A stretch of DNA of 64,000 bases from the NCBI GenBank assembly GCA_012845835.1, contig JABAKD010000023.1:6957147-7021146 (forward strand), read 5' to 3'. The translations under genes and the position numbers were made by a program. Positions 1-11,100 of this stretch are shown here, in pieces. Within the stretch, counting starts at the first letter, position 1, and each line of letters begins with the position of its first letter. The notes below the pieces were generated by a model. The model was not told the origin of the DNA, ran no database searches, and was given only the letters and a program-made list of their open reading frames with translations. This DNA comes from Undaria pinnatifida (taxonomy: Eukaryota > Sar > Phaeophyceae > Laminariales > Alariaceae).

Positions 1-77
1 CTTTACGGACTACCTACTTCTTATGAATCTGTTCTTTTCTTCCCCGGGGTCGGATCACGCCTCCCCGGTCAGATTGG

Positions 78-347
78 GACGCGTGCTACGATATAAAAGG
101 TATCACTTTTCGTCTGAAATGGTTTCTGAATGACGGGCTCCTTAACCCAAAAATCTTCGGAAAATACGCCCCATTTATTTTGCATGTTGGTCTTTGTTGT
201 GTACCTACGCCATGTGTTTTTTCATCTGGAAAAAACATTCTTCTTCTCCAAGAAATCAGTTTTTGGGAGAACTCTTAAAAAGCTCCCAAATTGAGGAACC
301 TCAAGAGAAAAAAAGTGGTGCACCTCTATCGTAAGTCGCACGCGTCT
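78..347 (+). mobile_element. MITE family M1, near-complete copy
   Basis: Begins GACGCGTGCTACGATA and ends with the inverted counterpart CACCTCTATCGTAAGTCGCACGCGTC, so terminal inverted repeats are visible. Internal marks shared by all copies are GTTTCTGAATGACGGG, CTCCTTAACC followed by TCGTCGG or TCTTCGG, a CCTA(C/G)GCCATG word, and TTGAGGAACCTCA near the right end. There is no coding capacity, so it must have been moved by a transposase encoded elsewhere. Sister copies lie at 10240, 47194, 52556, 53797, 62551 and 63623. Confidence 0.75.
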
Positions 348-783
348 CGAGTCCAGACGACCCGTCCCGTCAAGGTGACCCGTCCCGTCTGGGTGACCAG
401 TCCCGTCCCAACCTGCGACATTAGAAAACCTCCTGGGAGCCACCCCACGTCAGGAGGAGCAGCGTTGAAGTGTTTTAGCTTTCCTAACATAGGGCACGAC
501 TTCGAAGGCACTTCAATCGCGCAACCCGGGCCCCTATACTAATCCATGCGCTACTTGATAACTCCTAAACCAAACATATTCGAATGACGATCAGACTACC
601 CGGCAGGCACAACAGTTACTCGCTGTGAGAAGTCCAACCGGCCGAAAACGTTGCGCCCAAACAAGAAGTCAGTCAACACTTACCGCGGGATGGGTCCGTC
701 TACCCAACCTGACGCGACCCGACCCGTGAGATTGTCGAGCACCCCGTGACCCGACACGACTCGACCCGCGAGCTTTGAATAAC

Positions 784-920
784 CTCCTGACACGGCCTGG
801 CCCGGCCCGGCCCGGTCCGGCCCGGCCCGACCCGACCCGACCCGACCCGACCCGACCCGACCCGACCCGACCCGACCCGACCCGACCCGACCCGACCCGA
901 CCCGACCCGACCCGACCCGC
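784..920 (+). repeat. (CCCGA)n microsatellite
   Basis: A nearly pure 5-bp tandem of CCCGA with GGCCCGG variants on its left side. It is preceded by CGACCCGTGAGA-like sequence. The same surroundings recur at the second array (4199-4410) and in the CGGGTCGG-rich stretches near 56260, 58840 and 60000, so the microsatellite probably grew from a dispersed repeat. Long Gly/Arg or Asp/Pro/Thr open frames across it are artefacts. Confidence 0.9.
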
Positions 921-1826
921 CCGGCGGGCCGTGCGTGCCATGACCCGTTAAAAGCTCTGGATTCAATCAATGGGTTTTCTTAATTCGCGCCCTTCATAAA
1001 AATCTGCAAATCTTCTCTTGAGTAATAAAAAAGCACAGCGAATCCCTCATAGTAAAGGCTTCAATTCATTTATTTTGTAGAGGTCAACGCTGAGTCCCAC
1101 ACAGACTCAAAAAAACCACTCGGGTTTTTCGAATAACAACTAACTATTACAACAAAGGCGAACAAAAAAAAAGAAGAGGCCAGTGACGCACCCAAAAGCG
1201 CACAACAACTCGATCCCCGGCACATTTGTTCCGGAACCGCTCGACTTTCGCGTCGCGTCCTCCACTTCTTGTAGTCAAAAACACACCTGAATGAATCCAT
1301 TGGGACCCCGCGGATAAAGTCCTAAGTGCGTCCCCCAACTTCAAGCTCAGTACTATTTTCTTTCCTTCCTTTACCGTCCCCCTTTCCCTCTCCCCCTGGA
1401 TGAATTCCTAGCGTGACCCCGCACGGAAATACAGTACCGGTAGGCGTTAAATCATATTCCATTCCTTCCTCCCCCGCGCCCCCTATCCCTCCCTCAAAAT
1501 ACGCCTTGTCTACTGGTACCCCGCGATGAACTAACTACACGTCTCCCCTCCCGGGGATGAAATATCATCGTCCCCCCCGAGGGGATGAACTCTTGGTGTG
1601 TCCCCCCCCCCCCCCCCCTCGAGGGAACGTCACGCTGGCGTTCCTGAATTTTCCTCAGCCAACAAAACCACGATTTCCTTCTCGGCATCGATGCAGATTT
1701 TTTACAACAAAAAACAAAGAACGCTATTGAAAACCCGAGGATGAAACATCAATGCCCCCCCCCCCGTCCACTCCCCTGAAAATTTGAGGTCCACCACCTC
1801 GTCGACGGCGTGGCCCCGATTTACCC

Positions 1827-2030
1827 TCAAATTAAACGACGCCTCCTGCGCTGGCACGTTGGGAACTGCCAGTCATCCACATCCCAGAGTCCGTGTTCTT
1901 TGAAGCGTCTTTTCTTCGCGTCGTGGCCGATGATCCAGTTGTTGTGCACAACCAGCGCTTTGGCTTTGTCGGCGGGGTGCTCCACCACAACGTAGCCGTC
2001 GTTGAAGTATTTGAATCCCGGAGGCATCAA
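1827..2030 (-). CDS. GT77 gene, exon 8 (C-terminal, with stop)
   Basis: 67 codons plus stop. The acceptor is CGATATCAG before TTGATGCC. It reads LMPPGFKYFNDGYVVV, then VVHNNWIIGHDAKKRRFKEH and GLWDVDDW, ending in an Arg-rich tail. The HNNW(I/L)xGxxxKxxRF block is the hallmark C-terminus of DUF271/GT77 transferases; the His-Asn-Asn-Trp codons lie at 1946-1935. It joins exon 7 in phase 0 to give an uninterrupted family-typical sequence. Confidence 0.93.
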   Translation of the reverse strand: MMPPGFKYFNDGYVVVEHPADKAKALVVHNNWIIGHDAKKRRFKEHGLWDVDDWQFPTCQRRRRRLI

Positions 2031-5000
2031 CTGATATCGAAAGCGGGCGGGGGTCATTCGGGGAAGAAAAACAAAAAAGGCAGTTGAGGTCAGTAGGGGC
2101 TAAGTAAGCTCTGCCGGCCCATCAAGAATATTGAACTTTCGTATTTTATCGCGTTTTCAACTCAAGTCCAAGGAGGGGGCATTCGTGGGGGGTGGGGTGG
2201 GGTGGGGTGGGGTGGGGGGGGGGGGGGGGGCATAAGAAGCATATGAGGTCACTACTAATAGAGGCTGCGAAAGCTTTTTTGTCGACCCGTCAAGGATACC
2301 AAAATTCGGTACATATACATGTTTAACGCTTATTCTCAATTACGAGGCGCCTTAACGCCAACAATCGTCAGGATTTCATTCCTGTTTTTACAAGACCTCT
2401 TCGTCGTATACCCACCGCTGCAGGCCGTGGAACTGTCTCATTGGGAAATAACCCCTTTAGAGCCCTTAAACCCCTCCCTAAACTAATTCCAAGTGATTTT
2501 GTCTCCTAAACGGGTTTTCAGCTGTAAAGGCGTTAAGCTCCTAAAGTGAGGACACCCCTTTTAGAGCCCTAAAACCTCTCCCTATACCAATTTCAAGTAA
2601 TTTTGTCATCAAAACGGGTTTCCAGCTGTAAAGGCGTTAAGCTTCTAAAGTGAGGACACCCCTCTAGAAGCCCTGAAACCCCTCCCTATTCTAATTCAAA
2701 ATAATTTTGTCCCCAAAACGGGTTTCCAGCTGTAAAGGCGTTAAGCTCCTACCGTTAGGACACTCCTTTTAGAGTCCTAAAACCCCTTCCTATTATAATT
2801 TCAAGTAATTTTGTCCGTAAAACGGGGTTTCCGGCTGTATGAAGGCGATAACAGCACCTTTCTTTTTATGGAGCACAAGTTAGGAGCAACAGGAAAGAAA
2901 ACACGCTTCACCTCTACCACCGCAGCATGCCTGGGATGGCGGATAGGGTGGGGGTTGGGGTGGAGCTCGTAGTGGAGGGGGGGGGGGGGGGGGGGGGGGG
3001 GGTACTCAGTTCGTGCATGGCCGTAACTGTATTACCGTAGACCCTCGGGAAGGGGGGGGGGGGGGGGGGGGGTACTCAGTTTGTGCATGGCCGTAACTGT
3101 ATTACCATAAGACCCTCGGGGAGGGGGGGGGGTACTCAGTTTGTGCATGGCCGTAATTGTATTACCATAGACCCTCGGGGAGGGGGCGGCATGGTAAAGT
3201 GGGCCGTACTCATTTTGTTGCTTGCCTTAGTCATTTGACCATTGACCACGCATCTCTTTCGAGAAGGAGCACCGTTCCTACTCCTAATAGACACACCTCC
3301 AACATTGGGCCGCTCACTACGCTTCTGCCGTATTCTACATAGGAACTGTTTTGCTTATCCTATCCGTGTCCTGTTTCGCCGTCTTTGGCCACCATCTATC
3401 TCCTAGGATAGCCATCGTTTTCTCGCTACTCTCTAGTCTACCAAACTCTTCCATGTCACGTACGTCTAATTCTCACATCTCTCACGCTCATCCCGTTTCT
3501 CCTCCCGACTACTAGTATATCTCTTCTATCTGGTAGATCCAGGTCCCCTATACGAAATCACAGTCTCAGCTTTTTCGCGTGGTCCATTGGGCCGTGCAGA
3601 CACGTTTTCATTCCAATATCTGCCCTCAACCCCCCGTATATCTCTAAGCGTTATAGGGGGGGGGGGGGGGGGGGGCTCATTTCATGCATAGCCGTAGTGT
3701 TAACACCATTGAGCCTCGCGCCTGTACAACGCCGGGATGGAGGACATCGGGTATTTCACTGACGGACCAGAGGCAGACATCGCGTGCACCAACCACGAAG
3801 CAAGCAGCGCCGTGAGGCGGGGTGCTCGGCGAGTGGCATGAAGGGAGAGGTTCACCCTATATACCGAGAACCAAAACCACTTGCGGAGCAGACTTCCGCA
3901 CTTTGCGAATACTTTCTTCGCAATATCGAATATTATGAAAGATTTCGTTGCAAAACGGATGGCATCTTCGAACGATTGAAATTGGTTTCTGGCGTGGACG
4001 ACGGGAAGGGGTCCATCGCTCTACCGACGTCGTTTGATCCCCTGGGGCATCGGCTGTTTCATACTAGGCAAGGCGGATAAGGTCGGAACTGTCACATACC
4101 TGGTAGGCCAGCAAAAAAAAACACGTTGTTGAGCCTTCGACGTAAGAGCCGACGCGACCCGTCCCTTGAGAATAAGAAAGAAACCCCCATCCGATTACGA
4201 CCCGACTCGACCCGACCCGACCCGACTCGACCCGACCCGACCCGACCCGACCCGACCCGACCCGACCCGACCCGACCCGACCCGACCCGACCCGACCCGA
4301 CCCGACCCGACCCGACCCGACCCGACCCGACCCGACCCGACCCGACCCGACCCGACCCGACCCGCCCCGCCACGCCCCGCCACGCCCCGCCCCGCCCCGA
4401 CCCGACCCAACCCGTGAGATCCAAAAAACATCCTGACCGGGAAAAAAATCCTAATTATATAACACAACGTAGCGTCGTAATGGTGGTGATGACATTTTGG
4501 TTCCTGAAAAACATTCGGCTTCAGTATTCATTCCGCACAATCCGTTCTACCGTTCTCCATCCTACCCCCAGAGACCGCGCGCCCGTGCCACGATTGCTTC
4601 ACAAATGACCTCTCCGAGTCCCGGCCGATAAAACGGCCGACGGCTTCCAACTCGGCGAGCGGTGGGCGTGAAAAGGCGCTCCCGGGGACGGAACTCCCCT
4701 CTCCCCGGGAAAGCGGAGAATCGTAAGAATGTGGAAATCCCCACCCATTCTAGCACTTTCATACCTCGGCCGGGACGATGTCCAACGTTAGCCCCGCCTT
4801 CTGCATCTCTACCAAGGGCTGTTGGAAAGCCGCCTGGGGAAAGGGAAACGACAACAGCATCATCGTTGCCATTATTGGGGGGGGGGGGGGGGAGAGAGGA
4901 GGGACAATTGGGGGAGGGCGGGCGGGGGGGCGGGTGGGGAGCGGGGTGGGGGCGTACCCATTCATTGCTCGGGTGGGAGTGTCGAGACGGAGCACCGTTC

Positions 5001-5142
5001 CTACTCCTAATAAACACACCTCTCAACATGTAGCCGCTCAGTACGCTTCTTCCCTAAATCCCAGAGAAAACGTTGTGTGGGATAAGCGGTGGGGGTAGCG
5101 GAGGTGGAGGGGTGGGTCGTGTGAGAGGGAGGGGTAGGGGGG

Positions 5143-5175
<33 letters not shown>

Positions 5176-8100
5176 GTACTCATTTGTTGGTTGCCTTAGT
5201 CATTTGATCATTGACCACGCATCCCTGTTGAGACGGAGCATCGTGGGGGGGGTGCGGGGGGGGGGGGGGGGGGGGGGGGGTCGGAAAGCCAACCTAGTTG
5301 AAAGTTCATCTTGTGGCGAGGTTGTACCGACGGCCCGGGCTACGGCATAAAAACATTCTAACAACGCCAGCTGTGAGTCCGACGAGTTTAGGGTCGATCC
5401 TCATCTTTGGCAAAGCTGCTTGCTACATCGATCGCCCGTTTACAAAAAAAAAAGTTTCATGAGTCAGGACCCAATACAAGATTGCATTGTATTACGTCAC
5501 TGATCATGCACGACCTAGTGTTCGACTGGTAATACACCACTCGTTTTGTGTGTCAAGTGACAAGAACAACAACAATAACAACGAAGATTACACTGCTGTA
5601 ACGTAGCATTGTTAAACCCACTCGATATGGGGGGGGGGTAAAGGAAGGAAGGAAAACAGTATTGAATTTGCAGTTAGGGGAATAAGTATTATGCGGCTAC
5701 TAACTAGCTTGTGATTGAAGCTTGTGCCTACTCAGCTCAAATTTTTGGGAGAGCTTCATCTCGGGAGGGCACTCGATATGGGGGAGGGGGTAAAGGAAGG
5801 AAGGAAAACAGCACTAAATTTGCAGTCGGGGGACACACTAGGAGTTCATCCCCGGGTTTCCAATGGACGTAGGCGTGTTTTGACTGGAAACAATCGAAGG
5901 CTGTTCCGGGCCAAAATATTCCGGGCTAACCCTAGCACTTGGAAGACGCTTGGAAGCAGACTACTACCATGCTACTACGTCCACAGTAGGTTGCTTTCGG
6001 ACTGCCGGTCACTTTGCTTTTTTTAGTGGCATAAACTAGCGACAAAAACTCGTACAGTATTGTCGAGGGTTCCAACATGGGCCATGCTATATCTTGACAG
6101 ATATTTCGAGGCTTGGTTGATAGTGGGAGAAATAGGCCACAAGACTGTACTCAGCTTATTCGAGGTTTTACGCTGCGAGGACTTGGCATTTCTGTTGGTA
6201 GAAATATCGAGGCGTGGTTGATACCGCGAGCAATGGACTAGACTTGAAACACTCAGCTTTTACTCGAGGTTTCAATACTTGCGCCGGGCCATTCTGTCGG
6301 CAGAACTAACGAGGCCCGGTTAATACTGGGAGAAAACGCCTGCTACGGTAGACATATTTTTTTTTTCTGATGCTCCTCAGTTGAAGGGGTGTCTTACATT
6401 ATTGGGTTTTTCAAAACCATGGAACTAACCCTAACCCTAGCCCTACTGAGGGACAGCACACTTACCGACTAAAAAGTCAGCCGAGCGAAGCAAGCGAAAT
6501 CACCACCCCCGACCGAGGAAACCCCGCCCAAAATAGGGAGCATGCATCCCGCGTCTACTATTCCCTCCAACAAGAAGGGATTGCGCCAATAAGTCGGATA
6601 GTCGGCACCTCCAGGAAACGAATAGCTATCAGTTCGACTACAAACAATACATAGGTGGGGACTCAAGTCGTGTCAACTCACGGCTCTACGAAATTCTTAC
6701 CGCTAAACCCATACGAAATCCCGGCCGAAGCACCCGCCAATAACATCACCGGGGTAAAAAAATGGTTGAAAACGTCCCATGTTTCATGCATCGCTGACAT
6801 TTCGAGAGGCCTAAACCTCACTGAAAATACTGCTTTTTGACAGGAAAAAAAATGGAAAAAAAAAAAAAAACGGATGAACAGTCCCATGGTCTAGACTTTC
6901 GCTTAACGCCTTCACTACTGGGAACCCTTTTGGGGCACACATTTACCTGAAATTAGTATGGGGAGGGATTTTTGGGCTCTGAAGGGTTTAACGCCTTCAC
7001 TACTGGAAACCCTTCTTGGGCACACGTTTACTTGAAGTTAGTATAGGGAGGGATTTTTGGGCTCTGAATGGGTTAACGCCTTCACTACTGGGAACTCTTT
7101 TTGGGGGACAGATTTACTTGAAGTTTGTATAGAGAGAGGGATGTTCGGGCTCTAAAGAGGTTAGGGAACCCCGTCATTCAGAAAACGCTTCAACGAAAAA
7201 GATTCACCTCTCTATCGCAGCACGCGTCATAAATCGACATGCCTAGACTCTACTCAAGAGTTTTGGAGGTTCTGTACGAGTACTGCCGAGGACCGGGCCA
7301 ACCAATCCAACCCCTCACCTGGTTCTGCTCCGCCTTGCTGGCGACAATCTCGTGCTTCCACATCTCCAACAGTTGCACCGCGTTAGGGGTGTGCTCGAGG
7401 TACATGAAGCACGTGCACTTGTTGTTCTCCTTACCGTCGATCTGCAGCATCACCTCGGACTATGGCATCAGAAAAGTGGGGGAAAAAAAAAAAAAAAACG
7501 CGCGACCAAAACAAAGTACATCAGCAGCACGCGACAAAGGGGGAAGTACATTCTTTTTCGTTTCTCGGTTTCTTCTGCATGAAGCGTAGTACAACACATC
7601 ACCTCGAGACTATGGCATCGGAAAAGTGGGGAAAAAAAAATAAAAACGCGCGACCAAAACAAAGTACATCAGCAGCACGTCAACAGGGGGGGGGGGGGGG
7701 GGGGGAAATAAACTTTTTTTTCGTTTCTCGGTTTCTTCAGCACGAAACGTAGTGCAACACATGACCTCAGCCTATCGGAAAAGTTATAAAAGAAGAAAGA
7801 AAAAATAGCGCGACCAAAATACAAAGTACATCAGCAGAATGGTAACAGGGGGGGGGGGGAGGACTTACTTGTTTCGTTTCTCCGTTTCTTCTGCACGAAA
7901 CGTAGTACAACAATACAACACATGACCTCGAGACTATGGGATCGGAGAAGTGAACAAATAAAACATGAAGGTCGCGCGACCGAAAAACAGCAACAGCCGC
8001 ACGCAACAGGAGAGGGGAGGGAGTAAATGTTTTGTTTCGCGTCTCGACTACTTCTGCACGAAATGCAGTAAGCAGCAAGTGCCAGGTAAAACATCCCCCC

Positions 8101-11100
8101 CCCTCTCCCAGAACGCTGAAATCCAATACGAACAGTACGCAACCACCCGCAACAACAAAATAACACTTGCTGATTGTTTTCCTGTCGATCTGCAGCAAAA
8201 CAGAGTCCTCGGCCCATGAAAAAACAAATTAAAGAAAAAAAAAAAAAGTCCTCGCTCGGCCTGTAAAAGAAAAAAGAAAAAGAAAAAACGCCGCAGCCAT
8301 CGCGTAACTCTCTTAGAATGGCAAACGACATTGGTGGGGAACAATCGTAATCACTTCAGTAGGCTAGAGCGTGAAAAAGAACATTACTACTAATAGCACT
8401 GGCAGCCCTGAAAACAAAAAAGAAAATTTCAAATCACCTTTTTCCCGACAAAACGTTAACCCTTTTAGCACCGCACTACCGATATGGGGACAAAACACTT
8501 CGAGTAATAATAGGATAACTGCAAGAATTGCGCAAAATATTGCTCACATCGTGGGCTCTCTTGAATCGGGGTACCCACCGTAGCAGGTGTTCGCTATGGG
8601 ATGCTCTATCGAATGACATCGATCCTTAGGATCATTTCTAACGACATTTTTCTTCGGTAAATTTTCTGCCAATTTGTTAAGGTTTTGGAAATTTGGACTT
8701 GCCAAAATAGCAAAAACCTTGCCAAAGTTTTTCTTGGGATATTTCCGTTCCGCTTCGTCGGCAAGTTTTTGGAAAGTGAGAAATTTGCCATTTTCATTTG
8801 CCATTTTAGCCAATAACGTCAACGCAAGGTTGTACAAACCAGACCCCACCCCACGACGCCCGGTGCTAGACACGCTCTAACTTCTGTAATAGCTCGAGGT
8901 ACGGAGGATACACGGTGTCATTGGCAGCAGCTATGATAGGGCTGGCGACACTGGCCGTGAGGATCGCGTGGATGCCACATGGGCGTCGTTTTGAGCGGGT
9001 GCTGAAGCATCATCACGAACAGCAGCCGCCCCAGCTTTTCCTAGGGGAATTTGACCGGGCTGGAAGGACCGCCAACCTCTGAGGTACATGGGCTGTGCCT
9101 GGAGTCCTTTCTGCGCCAGCATTTACTCCACAGAGAGCGTCGGCGTGCCGTTGGCTCCCTGCTGCTGCTGCTGCTGCTGCTGTGACGGGTTTGAACAAAA
9201 CCTGAGGGCGTTATGATGACAAAAGTTGCCAATTGTCCAAAAACTTGCCAAATGCGCAGTGTTTCGCGTTAGAAAGTATTGTCGGCTTTTTGGAAAGTGT
9301 TGCCATTTTCTTCTTGCTAAAAAAGCAAGTTTTTAGAAATTTTGTTTGGTCATTAGAAACGACTTTACAACTGGAAGCCCGTTTTTTGGGGACAAAATTA
9401 CCTGGATTAAGTATAGGGAGGGGTTCGGGGGCTCTAAAGGGGTTTACCCAAAATCGTCCGAATTTACGTTTGTGTTTCGGCGCTATGATTATGTCCTACG
9501 CATTTTGTTGAATGTTTTTTTCGTCAAAATTCGACGCTAGTCGACGAGGGAAGAAAATGCTGAATTATTCTCGAGAAAAAAAATGAAGACACGTCCCGTA
9601 CTGGGGAGGGGGAGGAAGGCCCGCTACGTTATCCCGGATCTGATGCACTACTGGGAAGGGAGCACCAGTGTAGTGCGAGGACAATAAACGGGATGAAAAA
9701 AAAAAAAAAAATGGCGCCAACTACCGCACAGAGTAGGAGTTTTAGCACTTTACGGCTAATAAGACATTTTCTCGAATGGCGGAGCGCTTTAACCCCCTAA
9801 GAGCCCGAAAATCCTTCCCTATACTAACTTCAAGTAAACTTAATCCCAAAAGTGTTTCCAGTAGTGAAGGCGTTAACCCCGTTAGAGCCCAAAATCCCTC
9901 CCAATACTAACTTCAAGTGAATTTGTAAAAAAAAAGCTTCCAGTAGCGAAGGCGATAGCCCCTGTCAAGCCCAAAAATCGCTCGGTATACCAACCTCAGG
10001 TAAATTTGTCCCCAAAAAGGTTTTCCGGTCGTGAAGGTGTTACCCCCTTTAGAGTCCAAAAAACCCTCCCTATACTAACTTCAACTAAATTTGTGCCCCA
10101 ACAGGGGTTTCCAGTAGCGAAGGCGTTAACCCCTTTAGAGCCCCAACCTCCCTCTCTGTACTAACTTCAAGTAAATCTGTCCCCAAACAAGGGTTTGCAG
10201 TAGTGAAGGCGACATGAACCCCCCCGACGCATGCTATTAATATTATAGGGGTGGCACTTTTGGTCTGAAACGGTTTCTGAATGACGGCGCTCCTTAACCT
10301 CAAATCGTCGGTTAAAAAAATATAATAGGCCATATTTTGTATTGCATGAATTCTCGTTGTGTGCCTAGGCCGTCGGACGTGTCATCCGGTATACACATGC
10401 AGCAGTTTTATAAAAATATTTCAAGGACGTCAGCCGAGAGTTCGACGAATTTCGGGTCAATACTCATCTTTGCAAGCTGCGTTGTTGGTACTTGTAATAT
10501 ATCGATGTGGGTGAGTTTTTTATTAATGGGAGGGGTCTTATTATTTTGTTCAAAAAAACAGTTTTATTTTTCTCCAAATCATTTTTTTTTTGGAGAGGTG
10601 TCTTAAGCGCTCCCAAAATTGAGGAAACCCCACAAAAAAACGAAAAAAAGTGGTGCTACGATAGGCTACACACGACAAAAAAAAAAAAATGTCCGAATTT
10701 CATTCCAAATTAATGTTTTTCGCGCTACGAGTACGGTACGTACCTGGTACTCGTATACGTTTTTTTTTCGTGTAGCATACGTAGGCCATGGGAGTTTTTG
10801 CTTGCTCGTCGGCTTTTCACACGTCACTTTTGTTCTTTTTTTTTTTTTCGGTGAGGTTAGGAGAGAACGATGACGCCAACAATGCCGAGATCCGGACGGG
10901 ACGGGCGCAGCATAATCCTACTCCTACTGCTGCGCTCACTCTACTACTCGCAGACGCTCGAAAATAATGCAATCAACGTGTTTTTTTGGTCGCTATACTA
11001 TACAACACGATTCGACGCGAGTCGACGGGGAAAGAAAATGCTGAAATCTTCTCGCGACAAAAATGAAGGCACGCACGGTAGTGGGGAGGGGGGAGGAGAG

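Larger units (their letters stand above)
1..1826. other. Flank beyond the 3' end of the GT77 gene
   Basis: No supported gene. The stretch holds a MITE copy (78-347), a piece of a dispersed repeat with the words ACTTCGAAGGC and TCGCGCAACCC (about 480-545; related copies near 25960, 46060, 55890, 58120, 59210 and 63450), a (CCCGA)n microsatellite (about 784-920), and C-rich low-complexity DNA (1370-1790). Open frames here are short, lie on both strands and come from the repeats. Confidence 0.6.
2031..4764 (-). other. GT77 intron 7 with repeats
   Basis: No gene. It contains a T(G)n tract (2187-2230), an array of the ~85-bp unit (2440-2850), G-tract-linked repeats (2975-3345 and 3655-3720), a copy of the dispersed R6 repeat (3719-3865) and the (CCCGA)n array at 4199-4410. 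The donor is GTATGAAAG after exon 7 and the acceptor is ATATCAG before exon 8. Confidence 0.75.
4834..7318 (-). other. GT77 intron 6
   Basis: No gene. It holds long poly-G runs (4876-4892, 5149-5174, 5260-5280), two G-tract repeat copies (4960-5060 and 5177-5250), an R4 copy with TTTGGCAAAGCTG (about 5350-5440), a direct repeat with CACTCGATATGGGGG and AAGGAAGGAAGGAAAACAG (5610-5665 and 5770-5820), four spaced units with CGAGG and GGTTGATA or GGTTAATA (6060-6340), a short CCCTAA run, an ~85-bp-unit array and a MITE end at 7161-7228. Confidence 0.7.

Noticed and set aside
669-970. Gly/Arg/Val-rich open frames on the minus strand
   Set aside because: They are readings of the (CCCGA)n microsatellite in three frames; no sequence beyond the repeat supports coding.
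4126-4608. 160-codon Asp/Pro/Thr/Arg frame
   Set aside because: Produced by the second (CCCGA)n array, and lies in an intron of the GT77 gene.
5560-6340. Direct repeats as a possible CRISPR array
   Set aside because: Units are few, diverged and irregularly spaced, and the DNA is eukaryotic.
6423-6445. Internal telomere or chromosome-fusion site
   Set aside because: Only about three imperfect CCCTAA units; chance or repeat-derived.
8544-8873. 109-codon minus frame with LTFQKLADEAERKYPKKNF
   Set aside because: Looks protein-like, but it lies in an AT-rich patch of repeated TTGCCA words, has no splice support and does not match the flanking GT77 domain.
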